Assembly: GCF_023074175.1 (NCBI RefSeq)
Contig: NZ_JADPKS010000045.1
Span: 62,001-126,000, forward strand
Length of the DNA: 64,000 nt
Source of the DNA: Bradyrhizobium sp. 139
GTDB taxonomy: Bacteria > Pseudomonadota > Alphaproteobacteria > Rhizobiales > Xanthobacteraceae
Direction of reading: 5' to 3'
The translations under genes were made by a program, and so were the position numbers. This document shows, piece by piece, positions 9,296 to 18,205 of this stretch. The notes below the pieces were generated by a model. It saw only the letters and a program-made list of their open reading frames with translations, was not told where the DNA came from and made no database searches. How positions within the stretch are numbered: the stretch's first letter is position 1; each line of letters begins with the position of its first letter.

Positions 9296-11461
9296 TCAAT
9301 CAACGCGCGCATCCAGCCGGAACGCATTCTCGACAATCCTCAAACCCACCTCGCCACTGAGCGACATCAGCGATTCCGGGTGGAATTGCACGCCGGCAAC
9401 CGGCAGGGTCTTGTGCTCGAGCGCCATCGCGACGCCGTCCTCGGTGCTGGCGGTGACATCAAGCACCTCGGGCATGCTGTCGCGCTCGACAAACAATGAA
9501 TGATAGCGGCCGATGACGATCTCGTTCGGCAGGTTGCGCATCAGGCGCCCGCCGCGCACCTGCACCCGCGAGGGCCGGCCGTGGGCGGGATGGGTGAGCT
9601 GCCCGAGCTCGCCGCCGAAATACTCGCCGATTGCCTGCACGCCGAGACAGACGCCGAACACCGGCAGCTTGTTCTCCAGCGCTGCGTCGATGGTCTTCTT
9701 GATCGCGAAATCCTCAGGCCTGCCGGGGCCGGGCGACAGCACCAGCAAGTCCCACCTCTTCAGCTTGAGCATGTCGAGCGCATGCACATGGCGGACCACG
9801 GTGACGTCGGCGCCGACCTGGCGGAAATAATCGGCGAGCATGTGCACGAAGCTGTCGTCGTGGTCGATCAGCAGCACTCGCTTGCCGCTTCCGGTCGCAT
9901 CGGGCGCGACGGTCGACAGCGGCTTTGGCGGATCGCCGCGCAGCGCCTGGAATAGCGCCGCGGCCTTGACCTGGCACTCGCGGTCTTCGGCCGCGGGATC
10001 GGAATCGAACAGGCAGGTGGCACCGACGCGCACCTCGGCGAGACCATCCTTCATGCGGATGGTGCGGATGGTGAGGCCGGTGTTGATGCTGCCGTCGAAA
10101 TTCACCGCGCCGATCGCGCCGGCGTACCAGCGTCGCGGCGAGCGCTCGTGATCCTCGACGAACTGCATCGCCCAGAGTTTTGGCGCGCCGGTGACCGTAA
10201 CGGCCCAGGCATGGGTGAGAAAGGCATCGAGCGCATCGAAGCCGGGGCGCAGCATGCCTTCGACGTGATCGACGGTGTGGAACAGTTTTGAGTAGGTCTC
10301 GATCTGTCGCCGCGCCAGCACCTTGATCGTGCCGGGCACGCAGACGCGCGCCTTGTCGTTGCGGTCGACGTCGGTGCACATGTTGAGCTCGAACTCGTCC
10401 TTCTCCGAGTTCAGCAGCTGGCGGATCTGCTCGGCATCGCCGATCGCATCAAGGCCGCGCGCGATCGTGCCTGATATCGGGCAGGTCTCGACCCGGCGTC
10501 CGTCGGAGCGCACGAACATCTCCGGCGACGCCGACACCAGGAATTCGCCGTCGCCGAGATTCATCAGCGCGCCGTAGGGCGACGGATTGATGACGCAGAG
10601 CCGCTGGAACACTTCGGCCGGCGAACGATCGCAGGGCTCGGCGAAGAGCTGTCCCGGCACCGCCTCGAACAAATCGCCGCGCGCAAAAGCCGCGCGCGCG
10701 GTCTCGACGGTGGCCTGATATTCACCGGGCGCGTGATCGGCAAAACCCTGCCGCGGCGTCTTCAGGTACGGGCTCTCGGCGGTCTCGCGCGGCAGGCCTT
10801 CGGTGGACTTGCCCTTCCACGCAAAATCGTAACTCAGCACCACGCCGCGGCCGGTGGCGCGGTCATAGGCGAGCAGGCGATCGGGGACGTAGAGCACGAT
10901 GTCGCGCTGGTCGCTCTCACGCGCGCGCTTCTGCACGAGGTCCTCGATCTGGAACACGAGGTCGTAGGCGAAGGCGCCGAACAGGCCGAGCAGCCCGTCG
11001 TCATTGGCGGAGAGGGCGGCGACGAGATCGCGCACCAGCGACATCACGCTGGCACGCCGCGTGCGCTGGTCCTCGTCGACAGGGGCATCGCCGCGGATGA
11101 TGTGGCCGGCGAGAAGAGAAGCCGTCTTCTCAGCAATCACGACGCAGGGCTCGCGCAGAACGTCGGCGAGGAAGGCGATCAGCACCTGCCCGCGCTCGTT
11201 CAGTGCTTCCAGCCTGAAATTGAAGCCGACCGTTTCGAGCTTGAGCGGCGGATCGGAGAAGCCGAGGTCAAAGCTCTCGTAGCGGCCGGGTACGGTCGTG
11301 CCCGAGGACAGCACCACGCCGCGGCGGCGGTCGAGCAGGCTGACAAGGTCGTCGAGCCGGTTGGCGCCACCGGAAAACTGCTCCGCCACGCGCGTGATCG
11401 CGAGACCTGCGCGGGTCACATAATCGCTTCTGGCCGGGAGGGCAAAGACTGTCCTGTTCAT
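9296..11461 (-). CDS. trpE(G): Anthranilate synthase, fused TrpE-TrpG
   Basis: 721 residues. The N-terminal two thirds is the chorismate-binding TrpE part, with ETCPISGTIARGLD, ELNMCTDVDRNDKARVC and the conserved TVTGAPKLWAMQ. The C-terminal third (from about 525) is a class I glutamine amidotransferase with nucleophile Cys in FGVCLGVQAIGEYFGG and the His/Glu pair in VQFHPES. It makes anthranilate from chorismate and glutamine, the first step of tryptophan synthesis. The single-chain form is the known arrangement in rhizobia. It is preceded by a leader peptide with tandem Trp codons and a hairpin, so attenuation control is expected. Confidence 0.97.
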   Translation of the reverse strand: MNRTVFALPARSDYVTRAGLAITRVAEQFSGGANRLDDLVSLLDRRRGVVLSSGTTVPGRYESFDLGFSDPPLKLETVGFNFRLEALNERGQVLIAFLADVLREPCVVIAEKTASLLAGHIIRGDAPVDEDQRTRRASVMSLVRDLVAALSANDDGLLGLFGAFAYDLVFQIEDLVQKRARESDQRDIVLYVPDRLLAYDRATGRGVVLSYDFAWKGKSTEGLPRETAESPYLKTPRQGFADHAPGEYQATVETARAAFARGDLFEAVPGQLFAEPCDRSPAEVFQRLCVINPSPYGALMNLGDGEFLVSASPEMFVRSDGRRVETCPISGTIARGLDAIGDAEQIRQLLNSEKDEFELNMCTDVDRNDKARVCVPGTIKVLARRQIETYSKLFHTVDHVEGMLRPGFDALDAFLTHAWAVTVTGAPKLWAMQFVEDHERSPRRWYAGAIGAVNFDGSINTGLTIRTIRMKDGLAEVRVGATCLFDSDPAAEDRECQVKAAALFQALRGDPPKPLSTVAPDATGSGKRVLLIDHDDSFVHMLADYFRQVGADVTVVRHVHALDMLKLKRWDLLVLSPGPGRPEDFAIKKTIDAALENKLPVFGVCLGVQAIGEYFGGELGQLTHPAHGRPSRVQVRGGRLMRNLPNEIVIGRYHSLFVERDSMPEVLDVTASTEDGVAMALEHKTLPVAGVQFHPESLMSLSGEVGLRIVENAFRLDARVD

Positions 11462-11502
11462 GTGGTCCTCTTACGAAACTTGCCGAGGGAACGCCACACA
11501 GG

Positions 11503-11536
11503 ACAAACGATCAGGCCGCCGCACTGCGTGGCGACC
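11503..11536 (-). terminator. Candidate trp attenuator hairpin
   Basis: On the minus strand GGTCGCC and GGCGGCC (one G-U pair) can form a 7-bp stem around a 9-base loop. The T-rich stretch TGATCGTTTGT follows. It lies between the trpL stop codon and the trpEG start, where the attenuator is expected. The T-run is weak, so termination strength is uncertain. A separate perfect hairpin (CACCTC / GAGGTG) overlaps the trpL stop. Confidence 0.5.
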
Positions 11537-11576
11537 TCAGACGATTTGGGAATGGAAAATCGCACCGGCCACCTCT

Positions 11577-11624
11577 TTAGGAGGTGCGCCACCAAAGACG
11601 GGCTGGGCGGACGGCGGTGCTCAT
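11577..11624 (-). CDS. trpL: Tryptophan leader peptide TrpL
   Basis: A 15-codon reading frame, MSTAVRPARLWWRTS, with tandem Trp codons (TGG TGG) four codons before the stop. It sits 116 bases upstream of trpEG on the same strand. Its final codons overlap a hairpin and a terminator-like hairpin lies between it and trpEG, the standard attenuator order. In Sinorhizobium meliloti the equivalent trpL is leaderless, translated from an AUG at the mRNA 5' end, and the released RNA and peptide act in trans. Here the start ATG is exactly where transcription from the upstream promoter-like sequence would begin, with no ribosome site, so the same is inferred. Confidence 0.85.
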   Translation of the reverse strand: MSTAVRPARLWWRTS

Positions 11625-11661
11625 GGGGCGGATACTCACCATGGTGCGGGGGCGGCGTCAA
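11625..11661 (-). promoter_or_regulatory. Putative trpL promoter
   Basis: The minus strand has TTGACG (11656-11661) and, 18 bases on, GAGTAT (11632-11637). Seven bases downstream of that is the A of the trpL ATG at 11624. This predicts transcription start at the start codon itself, i.e. a leaderless mRNA. The -10 match is modest (3 of 6). Confidence 0.5.
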
Positions 11662-11803
11662 GGGCGGGCCGGCTGCGGTGGCCTGGACGGAGCACAGCGC
11701 AATCCGAGTTCAGTGCGGCGATGCGACGGCCCCGGATTACGCGGAGCCTGTCATCGGGCGGCGCTTCGCGCCGACCCGTTGGCTCCATCCAGGCTACGGG
11801 CGA

Positions 11804-12478
11804 CTACCCCAAATGCTTCCGGAAAAACTCCGTCGCCCTTCCCCAGGCGAGCTCGGCGGCTTCGCGGTCGTGCACGGCCTGGCGCTGCTCGTTGACGAAG
11901 GCGTGCTCGGCGTCATAGCGGAACAGCTCCAGCGACTTGCCGGCGGCATTCATGCCGTTTTCGAAGGCATCGACCAGCTGCGGAGTGCACCAATCGTCCT
12001 TGTTGGCGAAATGGGCCTGGAGCGGGATCTTGACGTCGGCGGGCTTGGCCGCCTGCTCCGGCGGGATGCCGTAGAACACGACGCCGGCCGCAAGCTCCGG
12101 GATTTTCGTCGCGCCGATGATGGTGACGGCACCGCCGAGGCAGAAGCCGGTGAGGCCGACCTTGGCGCCGTTGCGCGACAGATATTGCGTGGCGCCGCGC
12201 ACCGTCTGTGTGGTGGCGTCCATGAAGTCGAGCGAGTTCATCTCTTTGTTGGCGGAATCCGTGTCGTGATACGGCACCACCTTGCCCTTGTAGAGATCGG
12301 GCGCCAGCGTGTCGAAACCGGCCAGCGCAAAGCGGTCGCAGAGGCCCTTGATCTGGTCCGACAGACCCCACCATTCCTGGATCACGACCACGCCCGGCGC
12401 GTTGCCGCGCGCGGCATTGGCGAGATAGCCCGAGGCGTCCTTGCCGTCCGGGCGCTTGAAGGTAATGACGGTTCCCAT
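11804..12478 (-). CDS. Dienelactone hydrolase family protein
   Basis: 224 residues starting at MGTVITFKRPDGKDASGYL. The open frame continues 40 codons further, but that part is made of repeat sequence. The alpha/beta-hydrolase triad of the family is visible: Cys113 in GFCLGG, Asp162 in NKDDW and His192 in AEHAF. Canonical dienelactone hydrolases open dienelactone rings in the chlorocatechol route; most chromosomal paralogues like this one have unknown ester substrates. It lies between the trp leader and the bc1 operon with no evident metabolic link to either. Cytoplasmic, no signal peptide. Confidence 0.88.
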   Translation of the reverse strand: MGTVITFKRPDGKDASGYLANAARGNAPGVVVIQEWWGLSDQIKGLCDRFALAGFDTLAPDLYKGKVVPYHDTDSANKEMNSLDFMDATTQTVRGATQYLSRNGAKVGLTGFCLGGAVTIIGATKIPELAAGVVFYGIPPEQAAKPADVKIPLQAHFANKDDWCTPQLVDAFENGMNAAGKSLELFRYDAEHAFVNEQRQAVHDREAAELAWGRATEFFRKHLG

Positions 12479-12557
12479 GGTGTCCTCCGATGAGTTTCTG
12501 GGGGAGCGGTTGGCGGCATTTTGGCGGGTGCGAGCGCGCGGCGCAATCCACACTCTC

Positions 12558-12688
12558 GTCATTCCGGGGCGCGCGATAGCACGAGCTATGATGCACAATT
12601 GCGCATCTGAGAATTCGTCGAGCCACAGAGCTGGTGGATGAGATGAATGGATTCCGGGCTCGATGCTGACGCATCGCCCCGGAATGAC
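12558..12688. repeat. Intergenic repeat, GTCATTCCGGGG family
   Basis: The element is bounded by GTCATTCCGGGGCG on the left and its near complement CGCCCCGGAATGAC on the right, with a GC-poorer centre. The same bounding word occurs at 21239-21279 and 30339-30419. It fills most of the space between the hydrolase start and the fbcH terminator. Confidence 0.75.
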
Positions 12689-12694
12689 AAACTA

Positions 12695-12720
12695 ACAAAA
12701 AAGCCCCCTCGCGGGGGCTT
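12695..12720 (-). terminator. Rho-independent terminator of the petA-fbcH operon
   Basis: AAGCCCCC (12701-12708) and GGGGGCTT (12713-12720) form a perfect 8-bp stem with a 4-base loop. Read on the minus strand it is followed by a run of T (12695-12702). It lies about 27 bases past the fbcH stop. Confidence 0.9.
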
Positions 12721-12747
12721 CTTCAATCTCGTCTCGCCTCAAGCCGC

Positions 12748-14820
12748 TCAGTGCGAGCTGGCCCAGACTTTCTTCTTGGTGAAATACATCAGGCCCGCGA
12801 AGATGAGCAGGAACACGAACACCTGCAAGCCGAGGCGCTTGCGCGCTTCCATGTGCGGCTCGGCGGTCCACATCAGGAACGTGGTGACGTCCTTGGAATA
12901 TTGCGCAACCGTGGTTGGCGAGCCGTCGTCATAGGTCACCTGACCGTCGCTGAGCGGCTTCGGCATCTTGATGGCGTGGCCCGGAAAATACTTGTTGTAG
13001 TAGGAGCCCTCCGGGATGGTCACGCCTTCCGGCGCCTTGTCCTCAAAACCCTGCAGCACGGCCGAGACGTAGTCCGGGCCCTGCTCCTGGTACTGGGTGA
13101 AGAAGTCGACGACGAACATCGGAAAGCCGCGGCCGTAGGAGCGTGCCTTGGCGATCAGCGACAAATCGGGCGGCGCCGCGCCGCCGTTCGCCGCACGCGC
13201 CGCCTGCTCGTTCGCGAATGGCGACGGAAAATAGTCCGCGGGCCGGCCCGGACGCTCGAACATGTCGCCCGAATCGTTCGGACCGTCCTTGACCTTGTAG
13301 TCGGAGGCGAAGGCAGCGGCCTGAGCGACCGAATAGCCGGGGCCGCCGGCTTCCGCGAGGTTGCGGAAGGCGATGTAGGACAGACCGTGGCAGTTGGCGC
13401 AGACCTCCTTGTAGACCTTCAAGCCGCGCTGGAGTGCGCCGCGGTCGAACGTGCCGAACGGACCGGAAAAGGACCATTTGTTGCCCGGCGGCTTGTCGTT
13501 GGCTTCGGACGCTCTGGCGCTGTCGATCGAGCCCGCGAACAGGGCGCCGGCCAGTGCAAGCACGATCGCGGTCGACACCATCGGCGTCGACTTGCTGCCG
13601 GTCTTGGCGAGCACCGCATCGGCGATCGAGTTCGGCACCGGCCGTGGCGTCTCGATACGCGACAGCAGAGGCAGCACGATCAGGAAGTAGGCGAAGTAGC
13701 AGAACGTCAGGACCCGGCCCGCGATCACGTAGATGCCCTCGGGCGGCTGCGCCCCGAGATAGCCGAGCAGGATGCAGACCACGACGAAGATCCAGAAGAA
13801 CTGCTTGGCGAGCGGACGGTACTTCGAGGACTTGGTCTTGGCAGCATCGAGCCAGGGCAGGAAGCACAGGATGATGATCGCCGAGAACATCCCGATCACG
13901 CCCGCGAGCTTGTTCGGAATCGAGCGCAGGATCGCGTAGAACGGCAGGTAATACCATTCCGGCACGATGTGCGGCGGCGTCACGCCCGGGTTCGCCGGGA
14001 TGTAGTTGTCGGCGTCGCCGAGATAGTTCGGCATGTAGAAGATGAACCAGGCGTAGAGCAGCAGGAAGCAGGCGACGCCGAACCCATCCTTGATGGTGGC
14101 ATGCGGCGTGAACGGAACCGTGTCCTTTTCCGTCTTCGGCTCGACGCCGTCAGGATTGTTCTGCCCGGCGACATGCAGCGCCCAGACGTGGAGCACGACG
14201 ACGCCCGCGATCAGGAACGGCAGCAGATAGTGCAGCGAGAAAAAGCGGTTCAGCGTCGGATTGCCGACCGAATAGCCGCCCCACAACAGGGTCACGATGC
14301 TCTCGCCGACATAGGGAATGGCGGAGAACAGATTCGTGATGACGGTGGCGCCCCAGAAGCTCATCTGGCCCCACGGCAGCACGTAGCCCATGAAGCCGGT
14401 CGCCATCATCAGGAGGTAGATGATGACGCCGAGGATCCACAGCACCTCGCGCGGCTCCTTGTACGACCCGTAATAGAGGCCGCGGAACATGTGAACGTAG
14501 ACGGCGACGAAGAACATCGAGGCACCGACGGCATGCATGTTGCGGAGCAGCCAGCCGTAGTTGACGTCGCGCACGATCAGCTCGACCGACTTGAAGGCGA
14601 GATCGGCATGCGGCGTGTAGTGCATCGCCAGGATCACGCCAGTCAGGATCTGGATCCCGAGCATGAAGGAGAGGATAGCGCCGAAGGTCCACCAGTAGTT
14701 CAGGTTGCGCGGGGTGGGATAGACGACGAAGGAGGAGTGCACGAGCCCGAGGATCGGCAGGCGCCGCTCGATCCATTGCAGGGCCGGATTGCTCGGCTGG
14801 TAGTCGGATGGTCCGCTCAT
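12748..14820 (-). CDS. fbcH: Cytochrome b/c1 precursor (bc1 complex)
   Basis: 690 residues. Residues 1 to about 415 are cytochrome b, with many membrane helices, haem-ligand contexts HAVGASMFF and HVWALH, and the Qo-site motif PEWY. A hydrophobic internal signal sequence ([14 protein letters not shown], about 420-435) follows, then cytochrome c1 from about 440. The c1 part has haem motif CANCH (474-478) and a C-terminal membrane anchor (about 665-682). In Bradyrhizobium japonicum the fbcH product is known to be cleaved into separate b and c1 proteins. It transfers electrons from quinol to cytochrome c and pumps protons. It follows petA by 62 bases and ends at a strong terminator. Confidence 0.97.
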   Translation of the reverse strand: MSGPSDYQPSNPALQWIERRLPILGLVHSSFVVYPTPRNLNYWWTFGAILSFMLGIQILTGVILAMHYTPHADLAFKSVELIVRDVNYGWLLRNMHAVGASMFFVAVYVHMFRGLYYGSYKEPREVLWILGVIIYLLMMATGFMGYVLPWGQMSFWGATVITNLFSAIPYVGESIVTLLWGGYSVGNPTLNRFFSLHYLLPFLIAGVVVLHVWALHVAGQNNPDGVEPKTEKDTVPFTPHATIKDGFGVACFLLLYAWFIFYMPNYLGDADNYIPANPGVTPPHIVPEWYYLPFYAILRSIPNKLAGVIGMFSAIIILCFLPWLDAAKTKSSKYRPLAKQFFWIFVVVCILLGYLGAQPPEGIYVIAGRVLTFCYFAYFLIVLPLLSRIETPRPVPNSIADAVLAKTGSKSTPMVSTAIVLALAGALFAGSIDSARASEANDKPPGNKWSFSGPFGTFDRGALQRGLKVYKEVCANCHGLSYIAFRNLAEAGGPGYSVAQAAAFASDYKVKDGPNDSGDMFERPGRPADYFPSPFANEQAARAANGGAAPPDLSLIAKARSYGRGFPMFVVDFFTQYQEQGPDYVSAVLQGFEDKAPEGVTIPEGSYYNKYFPGHAIKMPKPLSDGQVTYDDGSPTTVAQYSKDVTTFLMWTAEPHMEARKRLGLQVFVFLLIFAGLMYFTKKKVWASSH

Positions 14821-14882
14821 GATGCGATCCTGAGGAAATAAGACGACGAGACGGCGCGAAGCTTCGGACGCGGATCCGAAGC

Positions 14883-15413
14883 TCAGCCGATCTGGATTTT
14901 GGTGTCGGAAACGAACTGGTACGGCGGCACCGGCAGGTTCGCGGGCGCGGGCCCCTGGCGGATGCGGCCGGACGAATCGTACTGCGAACCATGGCAGGGG
15001 CAGAAGAACCCGTCGTAATTGCCCTCATGAGCGATCGGGATGCAGCCAAGATGGGTGCAGATGCCGATCACGACGAGCCACTGCTCATGGCCGGACTTGA
15101 CCCGGGCCTCATCGGACTGCGGATCGGGCAGGCTCGCCACATTGACGGCGCGCGCCTCGTCGATCTGCTTCTTGGTGCGGTGGCTGATGTAGATCGGCTT
15201 GCCGCGCCAGAACACCTTGATGTCCTGCCCTTCGGCAACCGGGCTGAGATCGACCTCGATCGGCGCACCGGCGGCGATGGTCGACGCATCAGGATTCATT
15301 TGGGAGATGAAGGGCCAGAGCGCAGCTGCGCCCCCTACCGCTGCAGCCGCCCCCGTTGCAACGAATAAGAAATCACGGCGTGTCGGATGGTCCGCCGAAG
15401 ACGCTGTCGTCAC
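14883..15413 (-). CDS. petA: Ubiquinol-cytochrome c reductase Rieske iron-sulfur subunit
   Basis: 176 residues from GTG 15413. A Tat-type signal anchor has Arg-Arg at 12-13 ([11 protein letters not shown]) followed by a hydrophobic segment to about 36. The cluster-binding boxes are CTHLGC (119-124) and CPCHGS (138-143), giving ligands Cys119, His121, Cys138 and His141 and a Cys124-Cys140 disulfide. The C-terminal [13 protein letters not shown] is typical of bc1 Rieske proteins. It is the first gene of the petA-fbcH operon and carries electrons from quinol to cytochrome c1 on the periplasmic side. The 289 bases upstream hold its promoter, divergent from trmL. Confidence 0.97.
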   Translation of the reverse strand: MTTASSADHPTRRDFLFVATGAAAAVGGAAALWPFISQMNPDASTIAAGAPIEVDLSPVAEGQDIKVFWRGKPIYISHRTKKQIDEARAVNVASLPDPQSDEARVKSGHEQWLVVIGICTHLGCIPIAHEGNYDGFFCPCHGSQYDSSGRIRQGPAPANLPVPPYQFVSDTKIQIG

Positions 15414-15702
15414 GATTCCAACCCTTTCTTCTTATGCGACCGGCGGAACCGTTCCAGAGGCCCCCAAGGTCCCCAGAACAGTCTGCCGGCGCCCGCGGCC
15501 CCCCGCGGCGGCAGAACTTCACGTGTCCCCGCCAAAACAAGGCGAAAACAGCAGTCCAGAATCGTTCTATTGGCACCCTTGCCGGGCGAGCGCAAGCCCG
15601 CTAACCGCGTGGGGGCGTGCAATGCACGAATTCCGCAGCCAGCGATGTTTTATTGAGACATTTCCGGTCCGCATCGACCCTGATACAGCCCTTGCACAGC
15701 CC

Positions 15703-16170
15703 ATGCAGATAGCGCTTTTCCAACCCGACATCGCCCAGAACACCGGCACGATTCTCAGGCTTTGCGCCTGCCTGGGCATGGCCGCCCATATCATCGAACC
15801 GGCGGGATTCCCGTTCTCCGACCGCTTGTTCCGCCGGGCGGGAATGGATTACCTCGACCATGTCAGCGTGACCCGCCACGACTCCTGGTCGAAATTCGAG
15901 CAGTGGCGCGCGGCACAGGGCTGCCGGCTGCTGCTGTTCACCACCAAGGGCGCCACCGACTATCGCGATTTCCGTTACCAGACGCCGGACATCCTGCTAT
16001 TCGGACGCGAGAGCGCCGGCGTCACCGACGCGGTGGTCGAGGCCGCGGATGCGCGGCTGGTGATCCCGATCACGCCTGGGTTGCGGTCGCTCAATGTGGC
16101 GATGACCGCGGCGATGGCCGCAGGCGAGGCGCTGCGGCAGCTCCGGAACCCCGAAGGCCCATCAGATTGA
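15703..16170 (+). CDS. trmL: tRNA (cytidine(34)-2'-O)-methyltransferase
   Basis: 155 residues from ATG 15703, which gives the family start MQIALFQPDIAQNTG. An upstream in-frame ATG at 15622 would add 27 residues not seen in relatives. SPOUT-fold signatures are present: QNTGTILRLCA near the start, LLFGRESAGV in the middle and IPITPGLRSLNVAMTAAMA at the knot. It methylates the wobble ribose of certain tRNA-Leu species. It is followed 10 bases later by queE, also a tRNA wobble-base gene, so the three genes trmL-queE-queD form a tRNA-modification cluster. Confidence 0.93.
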   Translation: MQIALFQPDIAQNTGTILRLCACLGMAAHIIEPAGFPFSDRLFRRAGMDYLDHVSVTRHDSWSKFEQWRAAQGCRLLLFTTKGATDYRDFRYQTPDILLFGRESAGVTDAVVEAADARLVIPITPGLRSLNVAMTAAMAAGEALRQLRNPEGPSD

Positions 16171-16180
16171 GGAGAGACGA

Positions 16181-16813
16181 TTGAGTTACGCGGTCAAGGA
16201 AATCTTCCTGACCCTGCAAGGCGAAGGCGCCCATGCCGGGCGCGCGTCCGTGTTCTGCCGTTTTGCCGGCTGCAATCTCTGGAGCGGCCGCGAGGCCGAC
16301 CGCATGGATGCGACCTGCAAATTCTGCGACACGGATTTCGTCGGGACCGACGGCACGCTCGGCGGACGTTACGCCTCGGCCGCGGAACTCGCCGACGCCG
16401 TCGCGGCGCAATGGACGGCCTCCTCCGGCAACCGTTACGTGGTGCTCACCGGCGGCGAGCCGCTGCTCCAGGTCGATGCCGCGCTGGTCGATGCGCTCCA
16501 CGCCCGCGGCTTCGAGATCGGCGTCGAGACCAACGGCACGATCGCTGCGCCTGCGGGGCTCGACTGGATCTGCGTCAGCCCCAAGGGCGGCAGCGAGTTG
16601 GTGCTGCGCCGCGGCCATGAACTCAAGCTGGTCTATCCGCAGCCGCTCGCCGCGCCCGAGGCCTACGAGGATCTCGCCTTCGAACGCTTCTCGCTGCAGC
16701 CGATGGACGGACCCGAGGCGGCGGAAAACACCGCGCGCGCGATCGACTATTGCCTGCGCCATCCGCAATGGCGGCTCAGCGTGCAGACGCACAAATCGCT
16801 CGGCATCAGATAG
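16181..16813 (+). CDS. queE: 7-carboxy-7-deazaguanine synthase
   Basis: 210 residues. The start is TTG 16181 behind GGAGAG, giving MSYAVKEIFLTLQGEG, the usual N-terminus. This radical-SAM enzyme has an unusual cluster motif: Cys31, then Cys46 and Cys49 (CNLWSGREADRMDATCKFC), the long-spaced version typical of QueE. VVLTGGEPLLQ follows. It rearranges 6-carboxytetrahydropterin to 7-carboxy-7-deazaguanine in queuosine/preQ0 synthesis. The next gene, queD, makes its substrate. No queC or queF is in the window. Confidence 0.95.
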   Translation: MSYAVKEIFLTLQGEGAHAGRASVFCRFAGCNLWSGREADRMDATCKFCDTDFVGTDGTLGGRYASAAELADAVAAQWTASSGNRYVVLTGGEPLLQVDAALVDALHARGFEIGVETNGTIAAPAGLDWICVSPKGGSELVLRRGHELKLVYPQPLAAPEAYEDLAFERFSLQPMDGPEAAENTARAIDYCLRHPQWRLSVQTHKSLGIR

Positions 16814-16830
16814 GATTGGTCTTCGAACAG

Positions 16831-17196
16831 ATGTGGGAATTGACGAAATCGTTCCGCTTCGAGGCGGCGCATTCACTGACGGGAACGACGTTTGGCGCGG
16901 ACAGCGAAGAGATCCACGGCCACTCCTTCCGTGCCGAAGTGAGCTTGCGCGGCACGCCGGACCCTGCGACCGGCATGGTGGTCGACCTCGGCCTCGTCCA
17001 GCGTGCCATCGAGGACGTGCGGCTGACGCTGGACCACAAGTTCCTCAACAAGATCGAGGCGCTGGGCACACCAACGCTGGAAAACCTCTCGCGGTTCGTC
17101 TGGGAGCGGCTACAGCATATCGGCAAGCTCACCCGCGTCAGCATCCACCGCGACAGTTGCAACGAAAGCTGCACCTATTACGGTCCGCAGGGCTAG
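16831..17196 (+). CDS. queD: 6-carboxytetrahydropterin synthase family protein (QueD-like)
   Basis: 121 residues from ATG 16831 ([16 protein letters not shown]), 17 bases after queE. Zinc-ligand histidines are His14, His29 and His31 (AAHSL, EEIHGH). The catalytic Cys normally found four residues before HGH in E. coli QueD is Ser25 here (ADSEEIHGH; codon AGC). The rest is well conserved, including VVDLGLV, DHKFLN, PTLENLS and a C-terminal ESCTYYG. The queE linkage argues strongly for a role in queuosine precursor synthesis, but the missing Cys means either a variant subfamily or altered activity. Confidence 0.88.
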   Translation: MWELTKSFRFEAAHSLTGTTFGADSEEIHGHSFRAEVSLRGTPDPATGMVVDLGLVQRAIEDVRLTLDHKFLNKIEALGTPTLENLSRFVWERLQHIGKLTRVSIHRDSCNESCTYYGPQG

Positions 17197-17200
17197 ACTT

Positions 17201-17292
17201 CGTAGGATGGGCAAAGTGCAGCGTGTCCACGATTCAAGACAAACGGCGATAGATGGTGGGCACGGCGCAAGCGCGCCTTTGCCCACCCTACG
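17201..17292. repeat. Intergenic imperfect inverted repeat (CGTAGGATGGGCAAAG type)
   Basis: CGTAGGATGGGCAAAG (17201-17216) and CTTTGCCCACCCTACG (17277-17292) are complementary except for one base and enclose 60 bases. It opens the hemF frame leftwards and so could mislead start prediction. I know this word as a frequent bradyrhizobial intergenic repeat; only one copy is in this window. Confidence 0.65.
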
Positions 17293-17317
17293 GGCCGGTC
17301 CGCTTTGGGAATTTGAT

Positions 17318-18205
17318 ATGGACGTTTCGACGATCGAACATCGCAAGATGCGCGCGCGCGCCTGGTTCGAAGCCTTGCGCGACGACATTTGCGCCAGCTT
17401 CGAGCGGCTGGAGGACGATGCCCCGCAAAGCCTTTATGCGAGCGAGCCCGGCCGCTTCAAACGCACGCCCTGGCAGCGCACCGATCATACCGGCGCGCCC
17501 GGCGGCGGCGGCGTGATGTCGATGATGCATGGCCGGCTGTTCGAGAAGGTCGGCGTGCATTGCTCCACCGTGCACGGCGAATTCGCGCCCGAGTTTCGCG
17601 CGCAGATTCCGGGCGCGGCGGACGACCCGAAGTTCTGGGCCTCCGGCATCTCGCTGATCGCGCATTTGCGCAATCCGCACGTCCCTGCCGTGCACATGAA
17701 CACCCGCTTCGTCGTCACCACAAAGGCGTGGTTCGGCGGCGGCGCCGATCTCACGCCGGTGCTCGACCGCCGGTGCACGCAGGAGGACGCCGACGCCATC
17801 GCCTTCCATGCCGCGATGGAGCAGGCCTGCACGCAGCCGAACGGCATCGCCGACTACGACAAGTACAAGACATGGTGCGACGAGTATTTCTACCTGCCGC
17901 ACCGGAAAGAAGCCCGCGGCATCGGCGGCATCTTCTACGACTGGCACGACAGCGGCGATTGGGACGCCGACCTCGCCTTCACCCAGGACGTCGGCCGCGC
18001 CTTCCTGAAAATCTATCCTGACATCGTGCGACGCAATTTCGCAACGAGCTGGACCGCTGATGATCGCGAGGAGCAATTGGTCCGGCGCGGCCGCTATGTC
18101 GAGTTCAACCTGCTCTACGACCGCGGCACCATCTTCGGGCTCAAGACCGGCGGCAATGTGGAGTCGATCCTGTCGTCGCTGCCGCCGGAGGTGAAATGGC
18201 CATGA
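17318..18205 (+). CDS. hemF: Coproporphyrinogen III oxidase, oxygen-dependent
   Basis: 295 residues from ATG 17318 ([23 protein letters not shown]); the frame is open further upstream only through a repeat. Conserved blocks are [63 protein letters not shown] and the C-terminal [15 protein letters not shown]. It decarboxylates coproporphyrinogen III to protoporphyrinogen IX in haem synthesis, in the cytoplasm, using O2. The 3' end overlaps the start of a HAD hydrolase by 10 bases, so the two are translationally coupled. I saw no FixK-type box upstream. Confidence 0.96.
   Translation: MDVSTIEHRKMRARAWFEALRDDICASFERLEDDAPQSLYASEPGRFKRTPWQRTDHTGAPGGGGVMSMMHGRLFEKVGVHCSTVHGEFAPEFRAQIPGAADDPKFWASGISLIAHLRNPHVPAVHMNTRFVVTTKAWFGGGADLTPVLDRRCTQEDADAIAFHAAMEQACTQPNGIADYDKYKTWCDEYFYLPHRKEARGIGGIFYDWHDSGDWDADLAFTQDVGRAFLKIYPDIVRRNFATSWTADDREEQLVRRGRYVEFNLLYDRGTIFGLKTGGNVESILSSLPPEVKWP

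Noticed and set aside
10733..12493. 586-codon plus-strand frame spanning trpEG, the trp leader and the hydrolase
   Set aside because: It covers regulatory DNA and two opposite genes, so it cannot be a natural coding unit.
12751..14841. 696-codon plus-strand open frame antisense to fbcH
   Set aside because: It is exactly opposite a certain cytochrome b/c1 gene. The Arg/Asp/His-rich composition is the usual mirror of high-GC coding sequence and has no domain.
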